Positions 52,138 to 63,126 of a stretch of DNA of 64,000 bases are shown piece by piece. The notes under the pieces are model-generated. The model was not told the DNA's origin. It saw nothing but the letters and a program-made list of their open reading frames with translations, and did no database searches. Source of the DNA: Actinotalea sp. Marseille-Q4924 (lineage in GTDB: Bacteria; Actinomycetota; Actinomycetes; Actinomycetales; Cellulomonadaceae); contig NZ_CAKAKB010000006.1 in NCBI RefSeq assembly GCF_916618755.1, positions 341,113-405,112 of the forward strand, in the 5' to 3' direction. The position numbers and the translations under genes are program-made. Each line of letters opens with the position of its first letter. The first letter of the stretch is position 1.

Positions 52138-53394
52138 GTGTCCATCGCCCTGCGGTACGCCGCCCGGTCCGACGTGGGACTGGTGCGTGCGAAGAACGAC
52201 GACTCGGGCTACGCGGGTCCCCACCTCCTCGTCGTCGCGGACGGCATGGGCGGGCACGCCGGCGGTGACGTGGCCTCCTCCCTCGCCGTCGCCCACCTCG
52301 CACCGCTCGACGACGAGGCGCACGGCCCCGACGACGCCCTCGCCGAGCTGACCCGGGCCCTCTCGACGGCGCACCAGGAGCTCCTCGCCCGCGCCGACGC
52401 CGAGCCTGAGCTCGCCGGCCTGGGCACGACCGTCACCGCGCTCCTGCGCTCGGGCAACAAGCTCGCGATGGCGCACATCGGTGACTCCCGCGCCTACCTC
52501 CTGCGGGACGGCCGGCTCGCGCAGGTCACCAGCGACCACACCTTCGTCCAGCACCTCGTCAACACCGGGAAGATCACCGCGGAGGAGGCCGAGCACCACC
52601 CGCAGCGCTCCGTGCTCCTGCGCGTCCTCGGCGACTTCGACATGGAGATCGCCCCGGACATGTCCGTGCGCGAGGCGCGCCCCGGGGACCGCTGGCTGCT
52701 GTGCTCCGACGGGTTGTCCGGGGTGGTCTCCGCCGAGACGCTGGCGAGCACGCTCCTGGAGTACAGCGACGTCGAGGCGTGCGCGGACCAGCTGGTCCGG
52801 CTGGCGCTGCGCGGAGGAGGCCCGGACAACATCACGGTGGTCGTCGGCGACGTCGTCGAGGTCGACGGCCTGCCCGACGGCGCCGCGCCCTCCACCGCGT
52901 CCGCCGTCGTCGGCGCGGCCGCGAAGGACCGCAAGCGCCCGACCGTCGGCGGTGACGGCGCTGCAGCGCGTGCTGCCCAGATGTCCGCCCAGGCCCGCAA
53001 CCGGCCCGCCGACGACGGCGCCTCCCCGGCCCCGGTCCGTCCCGTCCGCGAGGACGAGGAGGAGGCGGACCCGTCCCCGGTGCGTCGTCGGCTCGCGGTC
53101 CTCGCGGTGGCGCTCCTCGTGCTCGGCGCCGTCGCGGCGGCTGCGTGGTTCGGCTACCGCTGGACCCAGCAGCAGTACTACGTGGGTGTGGACGGCGACC
53201 GGGTGGCGATCTACCAGGGCATCCCGCAGAGCGTGGCGGGCTTCGAGCTGTCCACCGTCCTGGAGACGACGGACATCGAGGTGGAGGACCTGCCCGGGTT
53301 CGTCCAGGACCGGCTCGACCAGACCATCCCCGCCGACGACCTGCGCCAAGCCCGCGAGCGCGCCGCCTCGCTCGAGCCGGACCCGGGCGCATGA
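52138..53394 (+). CDS. pstP: PP2C-type Ser/Thr phosphatase PstP
   Basis: 418 residues. N-terminal PP2C domain with the metal-binding Asp motifs (AARSDVGLVRAKNDDSGYA, VADGMGGHAGGD, SDGLSGVVS, GGPDNITVVV), an acidic linker, one membrane helix (RLAVLAVALLVLGAVAAAAW) and a small external domain (YYVGVDGDRVAIYQGIPQSV). It dephosphorylates PknA/PknB targets and the kinases. GTG start, 6 nt after fhaB. Confidence 0.95.
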   Translation: MSIALRYAARSDVGLVRAKNDDSGYAGPHLLVVADGMGGHAGGDVASSLAVAHLAPLDDEAHGPDDALAELTRALSTAHQELLARADAEPELAGLGTTVTALLRSGNKLAMAHIGDSRAYLLRDGRLAQVTSDHTFVQHLVNTGKITAEEAEHHPQRSVLLRVLGDFDMEIAPDMSVREARPGDRWLLCSDGLSGVVSAETLASTLLEYSDVEACADQLVRLALRGGGPDNITVVVGDVVEVDGLPDGAAPSTASAVVGAAAKDRKRPTVGGDGAAARAAQMSAQARNRPADDGASPAPVRPVREDEEEADPSPVRRRLAVLAVALLVLGAVAAAAWFGYRWTQQQYYVGVDGDRVAIYQGIPQSVAGFELSTVLETTDIEVEDLPGFVQDRLDQTIPADDLRQARERAASLEPDPGA

Positions 53395-53431
53395 CGGCCC
53401 GCACCGACGAGCACCGTCGGGGGGTGGGCGC

Positions 53432-54928
53432 ATGGCGACGGTGATCCCGTACCGGGCACGCCCCGGTCGGCACCTCGAGCTGCTCCTCCTCGTGCCGGCG
53501 CTCCTGCTGGGCGTGGGTGCCTACGCCCTCGTCGGCCTCGCGACGCAGGGCACCGTGCCTGCGGGCATCACCGGGTACGCGGTCGGGCTCGTCGGCCTGT
53601 CGGTCGGCCTGCACGTGGTGCTGCGCTGGCGCGCGCCGTACGCGGACCCGGTCCTCCTGCCGATCGTCGTCGCGCTCAACGGCATCGGGCTGGCGATGAT
53701 CTACCGGCTCGACATCGCCTACGCGCTGCGCGGGCGGGAGACGGACTTCGCCGCCCGCCAGCTGGCCTGGACGGCGCTCGCGGTGATCCTGGCCGCGGTC
53801 GTGCTCGTGGTCCTGCGCGACCACCGCACGCTGCGTCGCTACACCTACACGGCGATGGTCGTCGGCCTGGTGCTCATCGTGCTGCCGCTCGTCCCGGGGC
53901 TCGGCACCGAGATCAACGGGGCGCAGATCTGGATCCGCGTCGCCGGGTTCTCCTTCCAGCCGGCCGAGATCGGCAAGATCGTGCTCGCCACGTTCTTCGC
54001 CGGCTACCTCGTCACGACGCGGGACACCCTCGCACTCGCCGGGCCCAAGGTGCTCGGCCTGCAGCTGCCCCGGCCGCGCGACCTCGGACCGATCCTGCTC
54101 GCCTGGGCGGCGTCGCTGGCCGTCCTCGTCCTCCAGCGCGACCTCGGCACCTCGCTGCTCTTCTTCGGCCTCTTCGTCGCGATGCTCTACCTCGCCACCG
54201 AGCGGCTCAGCTGGGTCGTCATCGGCCTCGGCCTGTTCGCCGGCGGCGCGGTCCTCGCCGCGAACGTGTTCTCCCACGTCGAGCAGCGCTTCGCGGCCTG
54301 GCTCAACGCCTTCGACGACGACGTCTTCAACGCCTCCCCGGGCGGCTCCGGACAGCTCGTCCGCGGGCTGTTCGGCATGGCCAACGGCGGGCTCCTGGGG
54401 ACCGGCTGGGGCGAGGGTCGCCCGGACCTCGTGCCGTTCGCCGAGTCCGACTTCATCGTCGCCTCGCTCGGCGAGGAGCTCGGCCTCACCGGGCTGCTGG
54501 CGATCCTCCTGGCCTACCTCGTGCTCGCCCAGCGCGGCCTGCGCACGGCGATCGGCGTCCGGGACGGGTTCGGCAAGCTGCTCGCGGGCGGCCTGTCGTT
54601 CGTCGTCGCGTTCCAGTGCTTCGTCGTCGTCGGCGGGGTGACGCGGATCATCCCGCTCACCGGGCTGACCATGCCGTTCCTGGCGTACGGCGGGTCGTCG
54701 CTGCTCGCCAACTGGGTCATCGTGGCGCTCCTGCTCCGCATCTCCGACAGCGCCCGCCGCCCCACCCGTGAGGCCGCCGCCGAGCCCGGGGCGCTCCCGC
54801 CCGTCGCAGGGGCCGACGACGCCCCGCGTGCCGGGTGGCGTCGCGGTCGTCGCGGCGGACCGGCGGAGGGCGGCGGGGACGGACCGGACCAGGAGACCGA
54901 GCGGATCGACGTGAGGGAGCTGCGGTGA
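53432..54928 (+). CDS. rodA: SEDS peptidoglycan glycosyltransferase RodA/FtsW type
   Basis: 498 residues, about ten to twelve membrane helices. Conserved SEDS motifs: IYRLDIAYALRGRE, NGAQIWIRVAGFSFQPAEIG (Arg/Gln/Pro region), LAYGGSSLLANW. It polymerises lipid II into glycan strands, working with the class B PBP encoded next. The cytosolic C-terminal tail (about 45 residues) is rich in Arg, Gly and Asp. The rodA-pbpA order and GTGA overlap with pbpA are conserved in actinobacteria. A short unrelated ORF overlaps the intergenic region and is ignored. Confidence 0.93.
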   Translation: MATVIPYRARPGRHLELLLLVPALLLGVGAYALVGLATQGTVPAGITGYAVGLVGLSVGLHVVLRWRAPYADPVLLPIVVALNGIGLAMIYRLDIAYALRGRETDFAARQLAWTALAVILAAVVLVVLRDHRTLRRYTYTAMVVGLVLIVLPLVPGLGTEINGAQIWIRVAGFSFQPAEIGKIVLATFFAGYLVTTRDTLALAGPKVLGLQLPRPRDLGPILLAWAASLAVLVLQRDLGTSLLFFGLFVAMLYLATERLSWVVIGLGLFAGGAVLAANVFSHVEQRFAAWLNAFDDDVFNASPGGSGQLVRGLFGMANGGLLGTGWGEGRPDLVPFAESDFIVASLGEELGLTGLLAILLAYLVLAQRGLRTAIGVRDGFGKLLAGGLSFVVAFQCFVVVGGVTRIIPLTGLTMPFLAYGGSSLLANWVIVALLLRISDSARRPTREAAAEPGALPPVAGADDAPRAGWRRGRRGGPAEGGGDGPDQETERIDVRELR

Positions 54929-56373
54929 ACACGCCCCTGCGCCGGCTCGCGTCCGTCGTCGTCGTGATGTTCCTGGCGCTCATGCTCGGCAGCACGTGGG
55001 TGCAGTTCGTCACGGCGCCGGACCTCAACGCCGACCAGCGCAACGTGCGGACCCTCTACCGGGAGTTCGGCACGCCGCGGGGCCCGATCGTCGTGGGCGG
55101 CGAGGCGATCGCGTCGTCGGTCCCGGTCGACGACGTCTTCGGCTACCAGCGCGTCTACACGAACGGCGCCCTCTACGGGCACCTCACCGGGTACTACTCC
55201 GTGGTCTACGGCCGCTCCGAGCTCGAGCGCGCCATGAACACCGAGCTCAACGGCTCCGCCGACTCGCTCTTCCTGCGCCGCGTGCAGGACCTCGTCACCG
55301 GCCGCCAGCCGCAGGGCGCCGTCGTGGAGACGACAGTCGTGCCCGCCCTGCAGCAGGCGGCGTCCGACGCCCTGGGCGACCAGCGGGGCGCCGTCGTGGC
55401 GCTGGACCCCCGCACCGGGGCGATCCTCGCGCTCGTGTCGAAGCCGACCTACGACCCGGCCGTCCTCGCCCCGCACGACCAGGCGGCTGTGACCGCGGCC
55501 TGGGAGGCCCTCAGCTCCGACCCCGGCAAGCCGTTGATGAACCGGGCGCTCCGCGGCGACCTCTACCCGCCGGGCTCCGTGTTCAAGATCGTGACGGCGG
55601 CCGCGGCCCTGGAGAGCGGGCTGGACCCGGCGACCGAGATCCCGGCCCCCGTGGAGCTCGACCTGCCGCTGACGAGCACGACCCTGCCGAACTTCGGCGG
55701 CTCCGCGTGCTCGCCGACGGGCACCCAGACGCTCGCCGACGCGCTGCGGATCTCCTGCAACACGGCGTTCGGTCAGCTCGGCCTCGACGTCGGCGCGGAG
55801 GCCCTGCGCGAGCAGGCGCAGGCGTTCGGCTTCTCGGAGGAGCTCTCCGTGCCGATGAGAGTGACGGAGAGCTCCTTCCCGGCCGAACCGGACGCCCCGC
55901 AGACCGCTCTCTCTGCGATCGGGCAGTACGAGGTGCGTGTGACCCCGTTGCAGGTGGCGATGATCTCGGCTGCCGTCGCGAACGACGGCGTCCTCATGCG
56001 CCCGTACTCGGTGGCGGCCGTCCGCAGCGCCGACCTGGAGGTCGTCGACGAGACCGAGCCCGAGGAGATGGGCCGCAGCATCTCCGCGGAGACCGCCGAG
56101 CTGCTCACCCAGATGATGCTGGGCGTGGTCGACGACGGCACCGGACGGACCGCCCAGATCCCCGGCGTCCGCGTCGCGGGCAAGTCCGGCACCGCCCAGA
56201 CCGGCAACGAGCAGGACGCGCACGCGTGGTTCACCGCCTTCGCGCCCGCCGACGACCCGCGCATCGCCGTCGCGGTCGTCGTCGAGAACGGTGGCTCGCT
56301 GGGCAGCGAGGCCACCGGCGGGGCGGTCGCCGCACCGATCGCGCGGGCCGTGATCGAGGCGGCGCTCCAGTGA
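54925..56373 (+). CDS. pbpA: Penicillin-binding protein 2, PbpA (class B)
   Basis: 482 residues. N-terminal membrane helix, dimerisation domain, then transpeptidase with SVFK (PPGSVFKIV), SCN (RISCNTAFGQL) and KSGTAQTG. It cross-links peptidoglycan synthesised by the neighbouring SEDS polymerase. The GTG start overlaps the rodA stop as GTGA. The active-site triad is complete. Confidence 0.95.
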   Translation: MNTPLRRLASVVVVMFLALMLGSTWVQFVTAPDLNADQRNVRTLYREFGTPRGPIVVGGEAIASSVPVDDVFGYQRVYTNGALYGHLTGYYSVVYGRSELERAMNTELNGSADSLFLRRVQDLVTGRQPQGAVVETTVVPALQQAASDALGDQRGAVVALDPRTGAILALVSKPTYDPAVLAPHDQAAVTAAWEALSSDPGKPLMNRALRGDLYPPGSVFKIVTAAAALESGLDPATEIPAPVELDLPLTSTTLPNFGGSACSPTGTQTLADALRISCNTAFGQLGLDVGAEALREQAQAFGFSEELSVPMRVTESSFPAEPDAPQTALSAIGQYEVRVTPLQVAMISAAVANDGVLMRPYSVAAVRSADLEVVDETEPEEMGRSISAETAELLTQMMLGVVDDGTGRTAQIPGVRVAGKSGTAQTGNEQDAHAWFTAFAPADDPRIAVAVVVENGGSLGSEATGGAVAAPIARAVIEAALQ

Positions 56374-56422
56374 CCGGTCCGAGCGCGCGCACCACGCACA
56401 CCCGCGACGACGGCGCCTGCCG

Positions 56423-57897
56423 GTGAAGCCGACCGAGGGGATCGCCCTGGGCGACCGCTACCGCCTCGGGACACGCATCGCCGTCGGCGGCATGGGTGAG
56501 GTGTGGGCCGCGCACGACACGGCACTCGGGCGCGACGTGGCCGTCAAGGTGCTGCGCGAGGAGTTCGCCGGGGACGCCGGCTTCCTCGAGCGGTTCCGGA
56601 CCGAGGCCCGCAACAGCGCGCAGCTGTCCCACCCCAACATCGCGGCGCTGTACGACTACGGCGAGCAGGACGGCTCGGCGTTCCTCGTCATGGAGCTCAT
56701 CCTCGGCGAGCCCATGTCCGACCTCCTGGACCGCCAGCCCGTCCTGTCGACCCGCCGGCTCCTGCCGATCCTCGCCCAGACGGCGCGGGCGCTGCACGCC
56801 GCCCACGTCGCCGGCGTGGTGCACCGCGACGTCAAGCCGGGCAACATCCTCGTGGCGCGCACGGGCCAGGTGAAGATCACCGACTTCGGGATATCCACGG
56901 CGATCAACCAGGTGCCGATGACCGCGTCCGGGATGGTCATGGGCACCGCGCAGTACCTCTCGCCCGAGCAGGCGATGGGGCGGGCGGCGACGCCCGCGTC
57001 GGACATGTACTCGCTCGGGATCGTCGCCTACGAGGCGCTCGTGGGGCACCGGCCGTTCACGGGGTCCACGGCCGTCGACATCGCGATCGCGCACGTCAAC
57101 ACCGCCGTCCCGCCGCTGCCCGCGTCCATCGACCCGGTGCTCGCCGACGTCGTCATGCGCATGCTCGCCAAGGACCCGCAGGCCCGCCCGCGGTCGGCCG
57201 CGTCGCTGGCGCGGCACCTGGACGACATGCTCGACAAGACCCCGTCCGACGGCGTGCCGGTCGCCCAGGGCCGGCACGCGCGGCCCGTCGACGTGGCGGA
57301 CGCCGCGGATGCTCCCGCGGTGCCGCCGAGCAGGCCCACGCCGGCGGCCCCGGTCACGCCGACGCCCGTCGCTCCGCCGGCCCCCGTCGCGTCACCACCC
57401 ACTGCCGCGTCGGCACCCTCCGCCGCGTCGTCACCCACCGCCGGGTCACCACCCACGGCTGGGTCGGCACCCTCCGCCGGGTCGCCACCCACGGCCGCGC
57501 CACCCACGGTGCCGCCCGCGCATCCCGCCGCTCCGCCGCCGTCCACCGAGGCCGCCGTCGTCGTCCCCGCCGTCCCGACGCCGGCGCAGCACGCGACGAG
57601 CACCGCGCCGCCGACCCGGGCGGCGGAGGTCCCTGACCACCCCACCGCTCCCGCGGAGGAACCCGGCCGGGTCTCCACGACCACCGGACGTCGGTGGGGG
57701 CCGGTGTCGCACCCCTTCGTCGCGCTCGTCCTCATGGTGGTCTTCGCGCTTCTGGGCGCCGCCTTCGCGGATAGCGTGTGGGGTCCGTCCAGGGCGAGCG
57801 GTTCGCACCCCGCCTCCCCGGTCCTGGAGAGCCAGGATGGGATGATCCAGTGGGTCCCCGGAGCACCGGGGACGACGACGACAGCGAGGGACCTGTA

Positions 57898-57898
<1 letters not shown>
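56423..57898 (+). CDS. pknA: Serine/threonine protein kinase PknA
   Basis: 491 residues. N-terminal kinase domain: GGMGEVW glycine loop, VAVKVL Lys, HRDVKPGNIL, DFGIS, MGTAQYLSPEQA. Then a Pro/Ala/Thr-rich linker containing an 18-bp repeat array, a membrane helix (HPFVALVLMVVFALLGAAFA) and a short external tail. Unlike PknB it has no PASTA domains. PknA phosphorylates division and cell-wall proteins. GTG start 49 nt after pbpA. Confidence 0.94.
57392..57499 (+). repeat. Six degenerate 18-bp repeats in the pknA linker
   Basis: Units start at 57392, 57410, 57428, 57446, 57464 and 57482 and encode variants of SPPTAG and SAPSAA. In-frame copy changes would alter the length of the juxtamembrane linker. 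Confidence 0.85.
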
Positions 57899-60018
<2,120 letters not shown>

Positions 60019-60075
60019 TCCCCGCGGGCGCCGCCGACGTCCGGGACCGATGCCCCCGCACCGTCCGGCGCGTCC

Positions 60076-60735
60076 TCAGTGCGAGCCGGCGCCCTCGCGC
60101 ACGAGCGGCGCCATGCCCTCGGACGCGGCGACCGCGCCCTCGAGCCCGCACAGCTCCAGCCAGTTCGCCAGCAGCCGGTGACCGCCCTCGGTGAGCACCG
60201 ACTCCGGGTGGAACTGGACCCCGTGCAGCGGCAGGTCCCGGTGCTGCAGGCCCATGATCACGCCGGTCGTCGTGCCGTCCGTCGCGGCGGTGCGCGCCGT
60301 GACGACCAGCTCGCCCGGCACGGTGCCGTCGACGACCGCGAGCGAGTGGTACCGCGTCGCGGTGAACGGCGTCGTCAGTCCGGCCAGGACGCCCGTGCCG
60401 TCGTGCTGGACGAGGCTCGTCTTGCCGTGCATGAGCTCGGGCGCGTGGGTCACGGTCGCGCCGAACACCTCACCGAGGGCCTGGTGACCGAGGCAGACGC
60501 CCAGCATCGGGGTCCCGTCGTCGGCGCAGTCCCGGATGACGTCCATGCTCGCGCCCGCGGCACGCGGGGTACCGGGCCCGGGGGAGATGAGGACGCCGTC
60601 GTACTCCGACCGCTCCTGGCGCGACGGCACCGCGTCGTTGCGGACGACGACGGTCTCGGCACCGAGCTGGTCGAGGTAGCCGACGATCGTGTAGACGAAC
60701 GAGTCGTAGTTGTCGACGACGAGGATCCGGGTCAT
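60076..60735 (-). CDS. pabA: Anthranilate/aminodeoxychorismate synthase glutaminase (PabA/TrpG)
   Basis: 219 residues. Class I glutamine amidotransferase: DNYDSFVYTIVGYLDQLGAE, catalytic Cys in GVCLGHQALGE, His and Glu in HGVQFHPESVLTEGG. It supplies ammonia to TrpE or PabB, neither of which is in the window, so folate and Trp roles cannot be separated. It is a conserved neighbour of the sortase/DUF881/crgA block. The start overlaps the upstream small gene by ATGA. Confidence 0.9.
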   Translation of the reverse strand: MTRILVVDNYDSFVYTIVGYLDQLGAETVVVRNDAVPSRQERSEYDGVLISPGPGTPRAAGASMDVIRDCADDGTPMLGVCLGHQALGEVFGATVTHAPELMHGKTSLVQHDGTGVLAGLTTPFTATRYHSLAVVDGTVPGELVVTARTAATDGTTTGVIMGLQHRDLPLHGVQFHPESVLTEGGHRLLANWLELCGLEGAVAASEGMAPLVREGAGSH

Positions 60736-60893
60736 GTCTCATCCACCGTGATGTCGTTGAAGGGCATGAAGGGCGCGATCGCGGGGAACAGCCACAGGAA
60801 GCACACGGCCACGACGGCGGCCGCGAGCAGCAGCATGAGGATCGCCCTGAACCAGGCCGGTCCGGGCATCACCCGCCACAACCATCCGTACAT
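60732..60893 (-). CDS. Small membrane protein (53 aa) between sortase and PabA
   Basis: One transmembrane segment (WFRAILMLLLAAAVVAVCFLW) between a short N-terminus and an acidic tail (FNDITVDET). TGATG overlap with the sortase stop and ATGA overlap with pabA make this a fully coupled operon. Similar tiny proteins occur at this position in related genomes. The function is unknown; it may modulate the membrane sortase. Confidence 0.8.
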   Translation of the reverse strand: MYGWLWRVMPGPAWFRAILMLLLAAAVVAVCFLWLFPAIAPFMPFNDITVDET

Positions 60894-61750
60894 CACGAAC
60901 CTTCCCCGGTGAGCTCGACCGGCGTCCCGGCATCCGTCGGCATCCAGTAGTCCAGCTCGCCGTGCACGATGAACCGCTCCCGCGCGGAGAACATCGGGTG
61001 GCACGTCGTCAGGGTGATCATCGCCTGCGTGGGCTCGGCGTCCGGCTGGTCCGGCACGGGGGCGATGACGTCCACCTCCTGCGGCAGCACGATCTGCGTG
61101 GACGAGACGCGGTAGACGTACCAGGCGTCCTGCGTCTGGACGACGAGGGGGTCGCCGACCTGGAGCTCGGCCACGCGGTTGAACGGCTTGCCGTAGGTCA
61201 CGCGGTGCGCCGCGACCGCGAAGTTGCCGACCTCTCCCGGCATGGCCGTGCCGGGGTAGTGCCCGATGCCGAGGACGTCGAGGACGTCACGCCGCGTGAC
61301 GCCCTCGCTGATCGGCTGGACGTAGTCCGGCCCCCAGCGCGGGACGGCGAGCGTCGCGAAGGTCGTCGCGTGCGGCTGCTCGGCGAGCACCGGCGCCGCG
61401 TCCCGCCGCTCCGGGGTCTCGGCGGGCGCCTCCTCCGGTGCCGGGGCCGCCGGGACCGCCGGGGCGGGCTCCTGACCGCCGCCCCCGGGGGCGTCGTCGG
61501 CGGTCCGCGCCCAGCCGAGCTCCTGCACGACCTGGTCCTGCGCGCGCTCCGCGACCACGTCGGTCCAGAAGAGCTGCCAGACGACGAAGAGCGCGAGGAG
61601 CGCACCCAGCGTGATGAGGAGCTCGCCCACCACGCCGACCACCCTCGCGCCGTGAGCACGACATCTCCGGGCGGCGGCGCGGCGCAGGGCGCGGCGGCTC
61701 GTCAGGGTGGGGAGGTCGGCCGCCCCGGGCGACCGGGCTGCCGTGGTCAT
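60893..61750 (-). CDS. srtE: Class E sortase
   Basis: 285 residues. N-terminal cytosolic Arg-rich region and membrane helix (LLITLGALLALFVVWQLF), then a Pro/Ala/Glu-rich stalk and the catalytic domain with AAHRVTYGKP (His), TLTTCHP (Cys) and SARERF (Arg), the TLTTC form typical of class E. It anchors LAXTG-type surface proteins to peptidoglycan. Start overlaps the DUF881 stop as ATGA. Confidence 0.93.
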   Translation of the reverse strand: MTTAARSPGAADLPTLTSRRALRRAAARRCRAHGARVVGVVGELLITLGALLALFVVWQLFWTDVVAERAQDQVVQELGWARTADDAPGGGGQEPAPAVPAAPAPEEAPAETPERRDAAPVLAEQPHATTFATLAVPRWGPDYVQPISEGVTRRDVLDVLGIGHYPGTAMPGEVGNFAVAAHRVTYGKPFNRVAELQVGDPLVVQTQDAWYVYRVSSTQIVLPQEVDVIAPVPDQPDAEPTQAMITLTTCHPMFSARERFIVHGELDYWMPTDAGTPVELTGEGS

Positions 61751-62577
61751 GAGCCGACCACCGCGGTCTCCTCGACCGCGCTGCCGTCCGTACTGCCGTC
61801 CGTGCTGCCGCCCTCGGTGCCGTCCTCGCTGCCCGGCACCGACGCGTAGCGCAGCTCCATGGCGCCGTCGTACGCCGGCAGCTCGGCGGACTCGGTCACG
61901 GTGACCTCCCAGCCCAGGCCGTACGCCTCGACGTAGTCCAGGTAGCGCTGGATCGCCTCGGAGTCGTAGAGCGCGTCGACGAGCTCGTCCGGGTCGCCGA
62001 TGGCCGTCACCGTGTAGGGCGGGGAGTACACGTTGTCGTGCAGCAGGAGGACGTTGCCGACGCACAGGAACGCCGACGTGGAGATGACTCGCTGGTCCTG
62101 CAGGCCCATCGCCTCCGCACCGCCGGACCACAGCGCGTTGATGACCGCCTGCAGGTCCTGCTGGTGGACGACGAGGTCGTTGTTGGACACCCCCGCGGGC
62201 CGGGTGCCGCTCGACGTCGCGTCGGTGAGCGAGACAGTGACGCCCGGTCCGGTGACCGGGACGCGGCCGGCAGCGATCCGCACGAGCTCGGCCTCGGGGT
62301 CGGCCTCGGGCACGTCGGCGGTGACGAGGTCGGTGAGCTCGTCGATCTCCGACTGCAGCGCCCGGACCTCCGCGGCGAGCGCCTCGGTGCGGACGCTCTC
62401 GGCCTCCACCAGGCTGGGCAGGTCCTGCACCTCGCGGCCGTTCCCGACGCGCGACAGCTGCGCGTTGGCGGCGAAGAGGTAACCGGCGAGGGCGAGGACG
62501 AGCGCCACCCCGATCGCGCCGCGCAGCGTCGGCCACCGCGGCGCGCGGTGCGCTGCGTGGTCGCGATGCTCGGGCAC
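61747..62577 (-). CDS. DUF881 family membrane protein
   Basis: 276 residues. N-terminal helix (GAIGVALVLALAGYLFAANA), a coiled-coil segment (VEAESVRTEALAAEVRALQS, SEIDELTDLV), then the extracellular DUF881 domain (GVTVSLTDA, NNDLVVHQQDLQAVINALWS, GNVLLLHDNVYSPPYTVTAI). The Rv0012-type protein is conserved beside crgA and pknB and is thought to act in envelope growth. Start GTG 62577 was chosen because AGGAGG lies 6 nt before it; the frame opens at 62607. Confidence 0.9.
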   Translation of the reverse strand: MPEHRDHAAHRAPRWPTLRGAIGVALVLALAGYLFAANAQLSRVGNGREVQDLPSLVEAESVRTEALAAEVRALQSEIDELTDLVTADVPEADPEAELVRIAAGRVPVTGPGVTVSLTDATSSGTRPAGVSNNDLVVHQQDLQAVINALWSGGAEAMGLQDQRVISTSAFLCVGNVLLLHDNVYSPPYTVTAIGDPDELVDALYDSEAIQRYLDYVEAYGLGWEVTVTESAELPAYDGAMELRYASVPGSEDGTEGGSTDGSTDGSAVEETAVVGS

Positions 62578-62688
62578 AGGTGCCTCCTGCCTGCCGTCGG
62601 CGTGCACACGGTCGGTGCGCGCACACCACTACGCTAGACGACGAACGACGGGTGCCCCTGGTGCCCCGGGACCCCCTGAGGAGACGTC

Positions 62689-62937
62689 GTGCCCGAGTCG
62701 AAGCCGCCGCGCAAGAAGGCGACCACCCCCGCGGCCCCCGCACCCGCGAAGGTCGAGGGCAACCCGCCGTGGCTGGTACCCACCATGCTCACGCTGATGA
62801 TCCTCGGCCTGATCTGGATCGTCGTCACGTACGTCTCGCAGACGCGCTTCCCCGTGCCGGAGATCGGCAACTGGAACCTCGCGATCGGGTTCGTCCTGCT
62901 GTTCGCTGGCTTCGGCCTGACGCTGCGCTGGCGCTGA
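62689..62937 (+). CDS. crgA: Cell division protein CrgA
   Basis: 82 residues, two membrane helices (LVPTMLTLMILGLIWIVVTY and LAIGFVLLFAGFGLTLRW) joined by a short NWNLA loop, the CrgA layout. It bridges FtsZ-ring and elongation proteins. GTG start with GAGGAG 6 nt upstream. Confidence 0.95.
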   Translation: MPESKPPRKKATTPAAPAPAKVEGNPPWLVPTMLTLMILGLIWIVVTYVSQTRFPVPEIGNWNLAIGFVLLFAGFGLTLRWR

Positions 62938-62967
62938 CGCCCGCCCGAACGGCTGTCGACGGAAGTC

Positions 62968-63052
62968 ACACCGATGTGATTGTCCCCAGCGGTGCACAAA
63001 CCTGTGGAGAACTACATCGGTGTCGTTCACAGGTGTGGGGAACTGTGGGGAC
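62968..63052. promoter_or_regulatory. Cluster of DnaA-box-like 9-mers within an inverted repeat
   Basis: TTGTCCCCA (62980-62988), then reverse-strand TTCTCCACA (63003-63011), TTCCCCACA (63034-63042) and GTCCCCACA (63044-63052) are 1-2 mismatches from the actinobacterial DnaA box TTGTCCACA. The arms ACACCGATGT (62968-62977) and ACATCGGTGT (63014-63023) form a 10-bp inverted repeat around the first two boxes. It lies between crgA and the convergent rhomboid gene. Confidence 0.55.
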
Positions 63053-63126
63053 GAAGAGGTCGACGTGGCCCTGGAGGCCGGCGCGGACCTGTGTGCGGGC
63101 GGGTCACCAGGGGACGTGCGCGCTCG

